A stretch of 64,000 bases of DNA from Alistipes sp. (GCA_017623505.1 JAGAOZ010000018.1:18105-82104); one strand, 5' to 3'; numbered from the stretch's first letter, positions 33,188-43,228 are shown. The notes: generated by a model not told the origin, from the letters alone. Numbers and translations are program-made.

Positions 33188-35800
33188 ATGGAATCAAACA
33201 AAATCAGACAAGCCTTTCTGGATTTCTTCTCATCGAAAGAGCACCAGATTGTACCATCGGCTCCGATGGTAGTAAAGAATGACCCTACATTGATGTTTAC
33301 CAATGCGGGTATGAATCAGTTTAAGGATATATTCCTCGGTAACGCTCCTCGTAAGTGGGCTCGTGCAGCAGATACACAGAAGTGTCTGCGCGTGTCGGGT
33401 AAGCACAACGACTTGGAGGAGGTGGGTCACGACACCTATCACCACACAATGTTCGAGATGTTGGGTAACTGGTCATTTGGCGACTACTTCAAGAAGGAGG
33501 CTATCGCTTGGGCTTGGGAGCTTCTGACGGAGGTTTATGGCTTGGATAAGAGCCGTATGTATGCTACTGTATTTGAGGGTAGCGAGAGCGACGGAGTGCC
33601 TTTCGACCAGGAGGCTTACGACTATTGGAAGCAGTATCTGCCAGAGGACCATATCATTCGCGGTAACAAGCACGATAACTTCTGGGAGATGGGCGAGACA
33701 GGTCCTTGTGGTCCTTGTAGCGAGATTCACTTCGACTTGCGTGATGAGGCTGATATAGTTAAGGTGCCGGGCCGTGATATGGTCAATGCAGGACACCATC
33801 TTGTAATCGAGATTTGGAACTTGGTGTTTATGCAGTTTAACCGTAAGGCAAATGGTGACTTGGAGCCACTGCCAGCAAAGCACGTAGATACAGGTATGGG
33901 CTTTGAGCGTCTGTGTATGATTCTTCAGAACAAGAAGTCAAACTACGATACCGATGTTTTCCAGCCTACAATCTCTCGTCTGGCTGCAATGTCGGGTAAG
34001 GAGTACGGTAAGGATGAGAAGTGCGATATTGCTATGCGTGTTATAGCAGACCACTTGAGAGCTATCTCATTCTCTATTGCCGACGGTCAGCTGCCTGCAA
34101 ATGCTAAGGCGGGTTATGTTATTCGCCGAATTCTGCGTCGTGCAGTGCGATACGGTTACACATACCTCGGCTTCAATGAGCCTACACTCTGTAAGTTGGT
34201 GGCAGGTTTGGCTGAGCAGATGGGACACCAATTCCCTGAGTTGCGTCAGCAGCAGACACTCATTGAGCGCGTTATCGAAGAGGAGGAGGCATCATTCTTG
34301 CGTACTTTGGCTACCGGTATCAACCTCTTGGACCGTGTGATTGCTAAGGTGGGTAAGGGTGGCGTTATTGCCGGTAAGGATGCTTTTGAGTTGTATGATA
34401 CATTCGGCTTCCCAATTGACCTTACAGAGCTTATCGCACGTGAGCAGGGCGTAAGTATCGACTTGGAGGGCTTCGAGAAGGAGCTTCAGGCCCAGAAGGA
34501 GCGTTCGCGTAATGCTGCGGCACAGGATATTGACGATTGGCAGGAGTTGATGCCTATCTCGCAGTGCGAGTTTGTAGGCTATGATACTTTGACTGCACCA
34601 ATCCATATTGCCCGTTATCGTAAGGTAACATCGAAGGGCAAGACTACCTTCCAGCTTGTATTTGACCAGACACCTTTCTATGGTAATTCGGGTGGCCAGA
34701 TTGGCGATACAGGTTATATCGAGTCGGCTAACGAGAAGATTCAGGTGGTAGCTACCGAGAAGGAGAATGGTCTTATTATCCACGTTACAACGTCTCTGCC
34801 AGAGAATATGGAGGCTGAGTTTACAGCTGTTGTGGATGCTGAGGCTCGTCAGGCTGCGGCTAATAACCACACAGCAACCCACCTCTTGGACCAGGCGTTG
34901 CGTAAGGTGCTGGGTACTCACGTTGAGCAGAAGGGCTCTATGGTATCGCCATCGGGCTTGCGTTTCGACTTCTCACACTTCCAGAAGGTTACAGCCGAGG
35001 AGTTGCGAGAGGTGGAGCGTATGGTTAATCAGCTCATCCGTCAGAACTATCCTCTGGAGGAGAATCGTGAGGCTACAATGGAGCAGGCTAATGCTATGGG
35101 CGCTATCGCTCTGTTTGGCGAGAAGTATGGCGACAAGGTGCGTGTGGTTAAGTTCGGTGACTCTGTGGAGTTGTGTGGTGGTACACATACATCGGCTACC
35201 GGTACTATCGGTATGTTTAAGATTATCTCGGAGAGTGCTATTTCGGCCGGTGTGCGTCGTATTGAGGCTATTACGGGCGTTAAGGCTGAGAATATGCTCT
35301 ATATGATTGAGGACCGTATGGCTGCTATTGCAAAGCTTATCAATAACCCTAACGCGGAGCAGGCTGTGCAGAAGCTTTTGGAGACTAACGAGGCTATGCA
35401 GAAGGAGTTGGATCAGCTGCATAAGGAGCAGATTGCCTCTTTGGTTGATAATATCATCAAGGAGCGTCGCGCCGACGAGCCATTTGTTGTAGCACGTTTG
35501 GTGCAGTATCCATCGGCATTCATCAAGGATTTGGCTTATATGTTGCGTGCAAAAGTTAAGGACTCTGTATTGGTGCTTGGCTCGAATATTGACTCTAAGC
35601 CTATGTTGGCTGTGGTGCTTGGCGATGAGATTGTAGAGCGTGGCGTAGATGCAGGTGCTATCGTTCGCGAGGCGGCTAAGCTCATCAACGGTGGTGGTGG
35701 TGGACAGAAGTTCTTTGCTACGGCCGGTGGTAAGAATGTCGAGGGCTTGCAGACTGCAATAGATAAGGCTGTGGAGCTTGTTATGGAGAAGTTGAAGTAA
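33188..35800 (+). CDS. alaS: Alanyl-tRNA synthetase
   Basis: Class II synthetase that charges tRNA-Ala. The catalytic core begins IRQAFLDFFSSKEHQIVPSAP with motif NDPTLMFTNAGMNQF. The editing domain zinc set is intact: HTATH near residues 560-564 and CGGTH near 662-666. A C-Ala part with the Gly-rich GGGGGQKFFATAGGK tail closes the protein. At 870 residues the length is normal. No T-box or attenuator was seen in the 105-base upstream gap, only the overlapping promoters. gpmI follows 30 bases after the stop. Confidence 0.98.
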   Translation: MESNKIRQAFLDFFSSKEHQIVPSAPMVVKNDPTLMFTNAGMNQFKDIFLGNAPRKWARAADTQKCLRVSGKHNDLEEVGHDTYHHTMFEMLGNWSFGDYFKKEAIAWAWELLTEVYGLDKSRMYATVFEGSESDGVPFDQEAYDYWKQYLPEDHIIRGNKHDNFWEMGETGPCGPCSEIHFDLRDEADIVKVPGRDMVNAGHHLVIEIWNLVFMQFNRKANGDLEPLPAKHVDTGMGFERLCMILQNKKSNYDTDVFQPTISRLAAMSGKEYGKDEKCDIAMRVIADHLRAISFSIADGQLPANAKAGYVIRRILRRAVRYGYTYLGFNEPTLCKLVAGLAEQMGHQFPELRQQQTLIERVIEEEEASFLRTLATGINLLDRVIAKVGKGGVIAGKDAFELYDTFGFPIDLTELIAREQGVSIDLEGFEKELQAQKERSRNAAAQDIDDWQELMPISQCEFVGYDTLTAPIHIARYRKVTSKGKTTFQLVFDQTPFYGNSGGQIGDTGYIESANEKIQVVATEKENGLIIHVTTSLPENMEAEFTAVVDAEARQAAANNHTATHLLDQALRKVLGTHVEQKGSMVSPSGLRFDFSHFQKVTAEELREVERMVNQLIRQNYPLEENREATMEQANAMGAIALFGEKYGDKVRVVKFGDSVELCGGTHTSATGTIGMFKIISESAISAGVRRIEAITGVKAENMLYMIEDRMAAIAKLINNPNAEQAVQKLLETNEAMQKELDQLHKEQIASLVDNIIKERRADEPFVVARLVQYPSAFIKDLAYMLRAKVKDSVLVLGSNIDSKPMLAVVLGDEIVERGVDAGAIVREAAKLINGGGGGQKFFATAGGKNVEGLQTAIDKAVELVMEKLK

Positions 35801-35830
35801 AAACATATAGAATAATAGATTTCGAAAGAT

Positions 35831-37357
35831 ATGGATAAGAAAGTTTTATTGATGATTCTCGATGGTTGGGGAATCGGAAATGGTACAAAGTCGGATGTTA
35901 TCTCAACGATTCATCCTGCGTATATATCTGCTATGACAGAGCAGTATCCACACGCTCAGTTGCGTACAGACGGAGAGAATGTTGGTCTGCCTAATGGTCA
36001 GATGGGTAACTCGGAGGTAGGACACCTCAATATCGGCGCGGGTCGTGTGGTTTATCAGGACTTGGTGAAGATTAACCGTGCGTGTGCTGACAACTCGATA
36101 TATGCTAACGATGAGATTGTGAAGGCTTTTGAGTATGCAAAACAGAATGGAGTGAGCGTACACATGATGGGCTTGACCTCGGATGGCGGTGTGCACTCTT
36201 CAATTGAGCACCTCTACAAGCTCTGCGAGATAGCAGCTAAGTATGGTATCGAGGATACCTTCATCCACTGCTTTATGGATGGTCGTGATACCGACCCTAA
36301 GAGCGGTAAGGGCTTTATCGAAGATGTAGAGAAGAATATCGCCGATAAGGCGGGTAAGATTGCCTCTATCATCGGTCGTTACTATGCTATGGACCGTGAT
36401 AAGCGTTGGGAGCGTGTGAAGATTGCTTACGACTTGCTCGTCAGTGGCGAGGGTGTCGCAGCAACCGATATGGTCGAGGCTATGCAGCGTTCATACGACG
36501 AGGGTGTAACGGATGAGTTTGTGAAGCCTATCGTACGTATAAATGAGGCTGGTGAGGTTATTGGTCGCATTAAGCCAAACGATGTGGTTATCTTCTTCAA
36601 CTACCGTAATGACCGTGCTAAGGAGCTTACTATCGTTCTTACGCAGGAGGATATGCCGGCAGAGGGTATGCACACTATGCCATTGTATTATTGCTGTATG
36701 ACCCCTTACGATGCTAAGTTCCAGGGCTTGCACATTCTGTTTGATAAGGAGAATGTGCAGAACACTATCGGCGAGTATGTGGCATCACTCGGCTTGAATC
36801 AGTTGCGTATTGCCGAGACCGAGAAGTATGCTCACGTAACATTCTTCCTGAATGGTGGCCGTGAGGATAAGTTCGCAGGAGAGGACCGTATTCTGGTCGC
36901 TTCGCCAAAGGTAGCTACATACGACCTTCAGCCAGAGATGAGTGCATACGAGGTGAAGGATAAGTTGGTTGAGGCTTTGGGTACTCAGAAGTTCGACTTC
37001 ATCTGCTTGAACTTCGCTAATGGCGATATGGTAGGTCATACAGGCGTATACGAGGCTATCGAGAAGGCTGTGAAGGCTGTCGATGAGTGTGTGTCGGCTG
37101 TTGTGGAGACCGCTAAGGCTAACGGCTATGAGGTGGTGATGATTGCTGACCACGGTAATGCCGATAACGCTGTCAATGCTGACGGTACACCTAATACGGC
37201 TCACTCACTCAATCCTGTGCCTATCGTAGTGGTGTCGGATAGAGTGGCAAGCGTGAAGAACGGTATCTTGGCTGATGTTGCTCCTACGGTGTTGAAGCTT
37301 ATGGGCTTGGAGCAGCCTAAGGAGATGACCGGCGAGGCGTTGGTTGAGATGAAATAG
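35831..37357 (+). CDS. gpmI: 2,3-bisphosphoglycerate-independent phosphoglycerate mutase
   Basis: Glycolytic enzyme interconverting 3- and 2-phosphoglycerate with two Mn2+ ions and a phosphoserine intermediate. Metal ligand Asp11 (ILDGWG), catalytic Ser61 ([17 protein letters not shown]), the GRDTDP loop and the ADHGNAD metal motif are present. Length (508 aa) is standard. Downstream of alaS by 30 bases and closed by a strong terminator. Confidence 0.98.
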   Translation: MDKKVLLMILDGWGIGNGTKSDVISTIHPAYISAMTEQYPHAQLRTDGENVGLPNGQMGNSEVGHLNIGAGRVVYQDLVKINRACADNSIYANDEIVKAFEYAKQNGVSVHMMGLTSDGGVHSSIEHLYKLCEIAAKYGIEDTFIHCFMDGRDTDPKSGKGFIEDVEKNIADKAGKIASIIGRYYAMDRDKRWERVKIAYDLLVSGEGVAATDMVEAMQRSYDEGVTDEFVKPIVRINEAGEVIGRIKPNDVVIFFNYRNDRAKELTIVLTQEDMPAEGMHTMPLYYCCMTPYDAKFQGLHILFDKENVQNTIGEYVASLGLNQLRIAETEKYAHVTFFLNGGREDKFAGEDRILVASPKVATYDLQPEMSAYEVKDKLVEALGTQKFDFICLNFANGDMVGHTGVYEAIEKAVKAVDECVSAVVETAKANGYEVVMIADHGNADNAVNADGTPNTAHSLNPVPIVVVSDRVASVKNGILADVAPTVLKLMGLEQPKEMTGEALVEMK

Positions 37358-37375
37358 GGTAGTCTTACTCTAGAT

Positions 37376-37419
37376 AAACAGAAGAGGTTGTTAGCTTTTG
37401 CCAACAACCTCTTCTGTTT
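37376..37419. terminator. Terminator after gpmI (bidirectional)
   Basis: Perfect 17-base arms (37376-37392 and 37403-37419, AAACAGAAGAGGTTGTT) enclose a 10-base loop. The right arm ends in TTTG and the left begins with AAA, so it can serve gpmI and the convergent dehydrogenase gene. Confidence 0.88.
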
Positions 37420-37464
37420 GTGTTTGGGTAATGATGTAAAAAGCGCCACTTCTTGCATCATTAC

Positions 37465-38391
37465 CTACTTTAAATATTCTTCGATATTTTTTGAAATGCA
37501 GCCAATCAATCTGTCGATAGCATCGTCAGATGACCATGCGTTGTGTGGCGATGCAAGCAGACGATAGCGGTCCTTAATCTTATAAAGAGGGGAGGTGCGG
37601 AGTGGCTCAACGGAGAATACGTCGAGTGCTGCGCCGCGAATCGCTCCTGCGTCAAGAGCATCGGCTAATGCTTGCTCATTGACAATGCCGCCGCGTGCTA
37701 CATTGATAAGAATGGCTGACGGCTTCATCTTTGATAGCTGTGGCGCATCCAGCAGATTGTTTGTCTGTGCATTAAGCGGCGCATGAATTGAGATTATATC
37801 GGACTCGGATAGCAACTCGTCAAGCGAAACGGCTGGGTAGTCCTCTTGGCGAAAGACGCCCGATGTGGATGTGTAGCTAACCTCGCAGCCAAAGGCCGTA
37901 GCAAGGCGTGCCACCTCGCGACCAATGTTGCCCAATCCGATAATGCCCCATTTCTTGCCACGGATTTGTGATGTGGGGCGGTCAAAGTTGAATGGACGGT
38001 CCGAGGCAGAGTATCTGCCCGAATGGAAATAGTCGTCGTAGTATGTTACCTCGCGCAGCAAGGATAAAGCGGAGCAGAGTGTGGTCTCGGCGACAGAGTA
38101 GGTGGAGTAGCCGACGGCGTTGCGGACCTCGATACCGAGCTCTGCTGCGGCAACCAAATCGACATTGTTCATACCTGTTGCTGCAACGCAAATAAGCCTT
38201 AGGTCGGGTAGCTGTGTAAGTATCTCTGCCGAGAGAACGACCTTGTTGGAAATTACAATTTCTGCTCCTTGACAACGCTCAATAACTTGCTCCGGAAGAG
38301 TAAAATCATAGCCTGTGTAATCGCCAAATTTTGCCACAGCAGACATATCTCGTCCCGCAATAGAATATTCATCTAAAAATACTATTTTCAT
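37465..38391 (-). CDS. D-2-hydroxyacid dehydrogenase, NAD-dependent, 308 aa
   Basis: A D-isomer-specific dehydrogenase that reduces a 2-keto acid with NAD(P)H or the reverse. The Rossmann motif is IIGLGNIG (150-157). The catalytic triad is complete: Arg233 (NVARGG), Glu262 (SVEPL) and His283 (SPHNAW). The substrate (glycerate, lactate, phosphoglycerate or other) is not readable from sequence; the short 308-residue form without an ACT domain excludes classical SerA. Third gene of a TatD-tcdA-dehydrogenase minus-strand run, starting 9 bases after tcdA. Confidence 0.9.
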   Translation of the reverse strand: MKIVFLDEYSIAGRDMSAVAKFGDYTGYDFTLPEQVIERCQGAEIVISNKVVLSAEILTQLPDLRLICVAATGMNNVDLVAAAELGIEVRNAVGYSTYSVAETTLCSALSLLREVTYYDDYFHSGRYSASDRPFNFDRPTSQIRGKKWGIIGLGNIGREVARLATAFGCEVSYTSTSGVFRQEDYPAVSLDELLSESDIISIHAPLNAQTNNLLDAPQLSKMKPSAILINVARGGIVNEQALADALDAGAIRGAALDVFSVEPLRTSPLYKIKDRYRLLASPHNAWSSDDAIDRLIGCISKNIEEYLK

Positions 38392-38400
38392 AGAGTTATA

Positions 38401-39126
38401 TTAGTTTAATTCATCAATCAGTTTACGTATGACGACCGATGCACAACCGATGCCGAATAGGGCGGGCATATAGGAGATTGTGCCGGTGTTAGACTTTTTA
38501 TTTTGCTCTTCGCAAAGAATCATCGAACCCTCTCTTACGGGCTCCGGAGAGAAGACTGCTTTGAAGCCACTGCGGATGCCTATTTTGTGCAGGCGTTTAC
38601 GGAGCATATGCGCCAGCGGGCAGTGGTGTGTCTTGCTGATATCCAAAATCTCAATCTTTGTCGGGTCGGTCTTTGCCCCTGCACCCATAGAGCTGACAAG
38701 AGGAATACCTCGGTCTAAAGCTCCTTTGATAAGGGCTAACTTGGGCGAGAGAGTGTCGATGGCATCCACCACGAAGTCGAATTTATCGGAGTCGAGCAGG
38801 GCATCGGTCTCGTCGTCTTTGATGAAACGATTGACTACGGTGAGCTGGATGTTAGGGTTGATGTCAAGCAGTCTATCTCGCATTAAATCAGCTTTCTGGC
38901 AACCGATAGTAGAGTGCAAGGCAATGAGCTGGCGGTTGATGTTGGTAGCAGATACCGTATCGGCGTCAGCGATAGTCATTCGGCCTACGCCCGAACGTGC
39001 AATCATCTCGGCGGCGTATGCTCCGACGCCACCCAAACCTACAACAAGAACGTTGGATTGTTTAAGTTTCTCCAACTTTTCGCTGCCTAATAAAAGCTCA
39101 GTTCTCTCTAACCAGTCGTTATTCAT
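38401..39126 (-). CDS. tcdA: tRNA threonylcarbamoyladenosine dehydratase TcdA (CsdL)
   Basis: ThiF/MoeB/E1-like adenylating enzyme that cyclises t6A37 of tRNA to ct6A. The nucleotide-binding motif GLGGVGAYA begins at residue 30, followed by TIADADTVSATNINRQ with the conserved Asn-Arg-Gln. The family-typical GAGAKTDPTKIEI, SKTHHCPLAHMLRKRL and VFSPEP segments separate it from MoeB and ThiF. Cytoplasmic. Its first base overlaps the last base of the TatD-like gene's stop codon, so the two are translationally coupled. Confidence 0.93.
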   Translation of the reverse strand: MNNDWLERTELLLGSEKLEKLKQSNVLVVGLGGVGAYAAEMIARSGVGRMTIADADTVSATNINRQLIALHSTIGCQKADLMRDRLLDINPNIQLTVVNRFIKDDETDALLDSDKFDFVVDAIDTLSPKLALIKGALDRGIPLVSSMGAGAKTDPTKIEILDISKTHHCPLAHMLRKRLHKIGIRSGFKAVFSPEPVREGSMILCEEQNKKSNTGTISYMPALFGIGCASVVIRKLIDELN

Positions 39127-39701
39127 TATATGTTAAAAATTTGCTTATAATTCTCTATTATTTTTGATGCTAAAATCGCTACATCTACACCCCTTAGACG
39201 AGCTATCTCGGCATACATCTCTTCGATGGTGATATAGCTCTCGTCGGTTTCGATGAATAGCTGTTCTAATGGGCATGATTCTAATGCTTTAATGCTCTTT
39301 GGTGAACGTAACACATTAGGTCCGAAAGAGAGGTAATAACCTCGACGAAGAGCCTCGGCGGCTTGCTGCTCAGAGCCGATAAAACCGTGAAATATCACAG
39401 CTTTCAATTTATAATCGGAAAGGATTTTTATTGTAGGCTCAAAAGCCTTGACGCAGTGTAGTACTACGGGCAGATTTCTTGTCTGGGCTTGGAGGAGCTG
39501 GCGGCGAAAAACCAGCTCCTGAATATTGCGGTCAATATCGGTTGAATAATCCAGACCTATCTCGCCAATAAGCTGAGCTTCGTCGAAAACCTCTACGCAC
39601 TCGGCCTTGCGTGCTGCATCCCAGGGGTGTGTGCCGATGCCCTGGGGCTCAATGTGGCGGCCCGTAGGGTGGTGAGTGTGTATGTTTACGTACTCTTTCA
39701 T
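39126..39701 (-). CDS. Short TatD-family metal-dependent hydrolase, 191 aa
   Basis: TIM-barrel amidohydrolase related to TatD DNases. Metal-ligand motifs seen are HTHH near the N-terminus (residues 8-11), IGEIGLDY (Glu48), VLHCVKAF (His82), FHGF (His105) and the closing ETDES. At 191 residues it is shorter than the 255-265 of TatD itself, a compact form common in Bacteroidetes. It could act as a 3'-5' DNase/RNase or proofreading enzyme. A minus-strand -7 element TAACTTTG lies only 5 bases before the ATG, so the message may be leaderless. Confidence 0.88.
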   Translation of the reverse strand: MKEYVNIHTHHPTGRHIEPQGIGTHPWDAARKAECVEVFDEAQLIGEIGLDYSTDIDRNIQELVFRRQLLQAQTRNLPVVLHCVKAFEPTIKILSDYKLKAVIFHGFIGSEQQAAEALRRGYYLSFGPNVLRSPKSIKALESCPLEQLFIETDESYITIEEMYAEIARLRGVDVAILASKIIENYKQIFNI

Positions 39702-39788
39702 AAGACAAAGTTAGCTAAAAAATAGAAAATTGCTAAAAATTTTGAAAAAATAATACCTTAATATATATGCGAAGTCAGAAAATTTGTG

Positions 39789-39796
39789 TACCTTTG
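39789..39796 (+). promoter_or_regulatory. -7 element of the nqr operon
   Basis: TACCTTTG matches TAnnTTTG about 78 bases before nqrA. No good TTTG is seen 20 bases further up, so this is a partial match; the leader would be about 70 bases. Confidence 0.5.
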
Positions 39797-39873
39797 TACG
39801 GTTTATGCGTGTAGAGTAGACTTTAATCAAACTATATACACACTAAAATATTTAATTCACTTAATTACAAGCT

Positions 39874-41229
39874 ATGTCGAAAATCATTAAACTACGAAAA
39901 GGTCTCGACATCAAACTTCGTGGAGAGGCTGCTCAGCAGTTGGTGGAAGTGCCAATGGCTCAGGAGTATGCTGTGTCTCCGCTGGATTATGATGGCGTTA
40001 CCCCAAAGATGTTGGTGAAGGTCGGTGAGCAGGTAAAGGCGGGTACTCCGTTGTTCTTCGATAAGAACAATGAGCGTATTTTGTTCTGTGCACCTGTAAG
40101 CGGTACTGTATCGGCTGTGAATCGTGGCGAGAAGCGTAAGATTCTCAACGTGACAATCACTTCAGACGGTCAGCTAACATCGGAGGAGTTTGCAACTCCA
40201 GATTTGCAGAAGGTAAGTCGTGAGGAGGTTATCGAGATGTTGCTTAAGTCGGGTTTGTGGACTATGATCCAGCAGCGTCCTTACGGAATTATCGCCAACC
40301 CGTCAGACAACCCAAAGGCAATTTTTGTATCTGCTTTTGATTCAGCACCTTTGGCTCCTGACTTCAACTTTGTGTTGAAGGGTGAGCAGAAATCTTTGCA
40401 GAAGGGTTTTGAGGTGTTGTCAAAGCTGACAGATGGAGGCGTTCACCTCTCAGTACGAGCTAATGCTGAGGGTGAGATGAGTGCACTTAACGGTGTTGAA
40501 CTCCACACATTTAAGGGTAAGCACCCAGTGGGTAACGTTGGTGTGCAGATTCACCACATTGACCCAATGGCAAAGGGTGATATTGCTTGGACTGTAAATA
40601 TTCAGGATGTTGCCATTATTGGCCGCTTGTTTATGACAGGAAAGGTTGATATGCACAAGGTTATCGCTTTGACAGGTAGTGAGGTAGAGAATCCTCAGTA
40701 TTACAAGGTGATTTCAGGTGCTCCTGTGGCTTCGATTGTTAAGGGTAATATCAAGGTCCAGAAGGAGGGCGATACTGTACGTTACATTTCTGGTAACGTT
40801 TTGACAGGTGCAAACGTTGGCGAGCATGGCTTCCTTACAGCAAAGGCTCACCAGATAACTGTTATCCCTGAGGGCGATAAGTACGAGATGCTTGGTTGGG
40901 CTATGCCTCGTTTCAAGAAGTTCTCGGTATCTCGCTCATACTTCTCTTGGTTGTGTCCTTCAAAGAAGTATCGTTTGGATACTAATCTCAACGGTGGTCC
41001 TCGTGCATTTGTTGTGACAGGTCTGTTTGAGGAGTATCTGCCAATGGATATCTATCCTATGTATCTGTTCAAGGCAATGATTGCCAAGGATATTGATAAG
41101 ATGGAGAACCTCGGTATCTACGAAATCGTAGAGGAGGATGTGGCTCTGTGTGAGTTCGTCGATCCTTCAAAGACTGAGATTCAGAAGTTGGTTCGTGAAA
41201 GTATTAACTTAATGATTAAGGAGTGCTAA
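39874..41229 (+). CDS. nqrA: Na+-translocating NADH:quinone reductase subunit A
   Basis: Peripheral subunit of the sodium-pumping NQR complex. Recognisable start KIIKLRKGLDIKLRGEA, barrel-sandwich-like segment (LFFDKNNERILFCAPVSGTVSAVNRGEKRKI) and the family's AMPRFKKFSVSRSYFSW near the C-terminal third. Length 451 aa is normal. First gene of nqrABCDEF; spacing to nqrB is 3 bases. Confidence 0.97.
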   Translation: MSKIIKLRKGLDIKLRGEAAQQLVEVPMAQEYAVSPLDYDGVTPKMLVKVGEQVKAGTPLFFDKNNERILFCAPVSGTVSAVNRGEKRKILNVTITSDGQLTSEEFATPDLQKVSREEVIEMLLKSGLWTMIQQRPYGIIANPSDNPKAIFVSAFDSAPLAPDFNFVLKGEQKSLQKGFEVLSKLTDGGVHLSVRANAEGEMSALNGVELHTFKGKHPVGNVGVQIHHIDPMAKGDIAWTVNIQDVAIIGRLFMTGKVDMHKVIALTGSEVENPQYYKVISGAPVASIVKGNIKVQKEGDTVRYISGNVLTGANVGEHGFLTAKAHQITVIPEGDKYEMLGWAMPRFKKFSVSRSYFSWLCPSKKYRLDTNLNGGPRAFVVTGLFEEYLPMDIYPMYLFKAMIAKDIDKMENLGIYEIVEEDVALCEFVDPSKTEIQKLVRESINLMIKEC

Positions 41230-41232
41230 GGT

Positions 41233-42372
41233 ATGGGATTGAGAAAATTAGTTGATAAGATTAAGCCTACCTTCTCAGAGGGAGGTAAGCTCAGTTTCTT
41301 GGCATCGACATTTGATGCTTTCGAAACGTTCCTTTACGTGCCTAACACAACTACCAAGAGTGGTGCTCATATCCGCGACTGTAACGATATGAAGCGTACT
41401 ATGAGTGTGGTTATTTTGGCACTTCTTCCTGCTTTCTTCTTCGGTTGCTACTGGGCTGGTGCACAGGTTGATTTGACAGGCTTTACTGCAGGTTGGTATG
41501 GCTTCGTTCGTATCCTTCCTATGGTTGCCGTGTCTTATATCGTAGGTTTGGGTATTGAGTTCGCTTATGCTCAGATTCGTAAGGAGGAGGTTAATGAGGG
41601 TTATCTGGTTACAGGATTGTTGATTCCGATGATTATGCCTATAAGTACGCCGCTGTGGATGGTTGCTTTGGGCGTAGCTTTCGCTGTAATCTTCGGTAAG
41701 GAGGTATTCGGTGGTACAGGTATGAACATCTTTAACCCTGCACTTACTGCTCGTGTATTTGTATTCTTTGCATTTACACCACAGATGTCAGGCGAGAAGG
41801 TATGGTACTCTGACTGGACTATGATGGGTGTAACAGCTGAGGGTATCGATGCTGCTACAGGTGCAACAGCATTGGAGCAGCTCTCTACAACCGGCGAGAT
41901 GAAGTGGTCAGCAATGGATGCTTTCCTCGGTTTTATCCCTGGTTCGTTTGGTGAGACCTCTACATTGTGTATCTTGATTGGTGCAGCTATCTTGCTCTTC
42001 ACGAAGGTTGCATCATGGCGTACAATGTTTAGTGTATTTGCCGGAGGTTTGGCTTTGGGTTACTTGTTCCAGTGGTGCGGTCCAGAGGAGTGGAGAAACA
42101 TTCCTGCTTACTACCATATTTTGGTTGGTGGTTTTGCTTTGGGTGCTGTATTTATGGCAACTGACCCTGTGACTTCTGCTCAGACAAATACAGGTAAGTA
42201 TATCGTTGGTTTTATGACCGGTGCATTGGCTGTTTTGGTACGAGTTGTCAATCCAGCATATCCAGAGGGTATGATGTTGGCAATTCTCTTCATGAATGCA
42301 TTGGCTCCTACAATCGACTACTTCGTTGTCGAGGCTAATATCAAGCGTCGTAAGAAACTTATTAAGAAATAG
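41233..42372 (+). CDS. nqrB: Na+-NQR subunit B (flavinylated membrane subunit)
   Basis: Integral membrane subunit with about ten helices that carries a covalent FMN, holds riboflavin and forms part of the Na+ path. The ApbE flavinylation motif is seen as DAATGATAL (Dxx(S/T)GAT), the Thr being the FMN site. Helical landmarks include LVTGLLIPMIMPISTPLWM and GGTGMNIFNPALTARVFVFF. Length 379 aa is slightly shorter than in Vibrio. Directly between nqrA and nqrC. Confidence 0.97.
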   Translation: MGLRKLVDKIKPTFSEGGKLSFLASTFDAFETFLYVPNTTTKSGAHIRDCNDMKRTMSVVILALLPAFFFGCYWAGAQVDLTGFTAGWYGFVRILPMVAVSYIVGLGIEFAYAQIRKEEVNEGYLVTGLLIPMIMPISTPLWMVALGVAFAVIFGKEVFGGTGMNIFNPALTARVFVFFAFTPQMSGEKVWYSDWTMMGVTAEGIDAATGATALEQLSTTGEMKWSAMDAFLGFIPGSFGETSTLCILIGAAILLFTKVASWRTMFSVFAGGLALGYLFQWCGPEEWRNIPAYYHILVGGFALGAVFMATDPVTSAQTNTGKYIVGFMTGALAVLVRVVNPAYPEGMMLAILFMNALAPTIDYFVVEANIKRRKKLIKK

Positions 42373-42377
42373 AGAGT

Positions 42378-43217
42378 ATGGGAAAGATAAATGTAAACAG
42401 TAATGCGTATATCATCACATACTCGGTAGTGATGGTAGTGATTGTGGCAATCCTTTTGTCTGTTGCTGCTCTTGGTCTTAAGGATCGTCAGGATGCAAAT
42501 ATCTTGAACGAGAAGAAGACTCAGATTGTAAAGGCTTTGGGTCATAATCCTGAGAAGGTCTCTTATGAGGATGCAAAGATTACAGCTTACATCTTGGATA
42601 AGGAGGGTAAGGTAACTTCATCTGATGAGAAGGAGGTATTCGAGGCTCTTAATAAGATTAAGGATTCATTTGCTGCGGGCAAGTTCCCTGTATTTGAGGC
42701 AGAGGATGGTAGCGTGGTTATTCCTTTGTATGGTGCAGGTTTGTGGGGTCCAATCTGGGGCTATTTGGCACTTGAGAAGGATATGAATACCATAAAGGGT
42801 ATTGTAATGGACCACCAGGGCGAGACTCCAGGCTTGGGTGCTGAGATTGCAACTGCAGCATATCAAGCTAATTTCGTTCCAAAAGAGCTTGACCAAAAGA
42901 AGAAAATTTATAACGCTAATGGCGAGTTAGTAGGTATTACTATCGTTAAGGCTGGAAAGGGTGTTGCCGGTAATAAGGCTCACGAGGTTGATGCAATTTC
43001 TGGCGGCACCAAGACCTGCGACGGTGTAACAAAGATGTTCGAGAATAGTCTTAAGTACTATGAGAAGTATCTCAAAACTAAGATGAATCCCGGCACAGAG
43101 CTTCAACCTCTCGTTCCTGTAAATGAGGAGCAGAAGCAGCTTGCTGAGGGCGAGACTACTGAGGTAAATGAGCCTGAGCAGCCTGCTGAGAATGGCGAAG
43201 TTATTAACAAGAAATAA
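42378..43217 (+). CDS. nqrC: Na+-NQR subunit C (flavinylated), with acidic C-terminal tail
   Basis: One N-terminal membrane helix (IITYSVVMVVIVAILLSVAAL) and a periplasmic FMN domain. The FMN-attachment segment is DAISGGTKTCDG: Asp, Ser and the acceptor Thr are kept, but the usual Ala of SGAT is Gly. After the normal end of the domain (KYYEKYL) a ~45-residue acidic, Pro-containing tail continues (VPVNEEQKQLAEGETTEVNE), which most NqrC proteins lack. The tail contains no known motif; its role is unclear. Confidence 0.95.
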   Translation: MGKINVNSNAYIITYSVVMVVIVAILLSVAALGLKDRQDANILNEKKTQIVKALGHNPEKVSYEDAKITAYILDKEGKVTSSDEKEVFEALNKIKDSFAAGKFPVFEAEDGSVVIPLYGAGLWGPIWGYLALEKDMNTIKGIVMDHQGETPGLGAEIATAAYQANFVPKELDQKKKIYNANGELVGITIVKAGKGVAGNKAHEVDAISGGTKTCDGVTKMFENSLKYYEKYLKTKMNPGTELQPLVPVNEEQKQLAEGETTEVNEPEQPAENGEVINKK

Positions 43218-43228
43218 AGAGCAGAACA

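Noticed and set aside
34292-34921. A 209-residue minus-strand frame (and another of 277 residues at 34973-35806)
   Set aside because: Both are antisense shadows of alaS, whose core, editing and C-Ala motifs are continuous.
37201-37461. An 86-residue minus-strand frame between gpmI and the dehydrogenase
   Set aside because: It crosses the gpmI terminator and the antisense of gpmI's conserved end; no start context.
38480-39136. A 218-residue plus-strand frame opposite tcdA
   Set aside because: It is antisense to the complete ThiF-fold motifs of tcdA.
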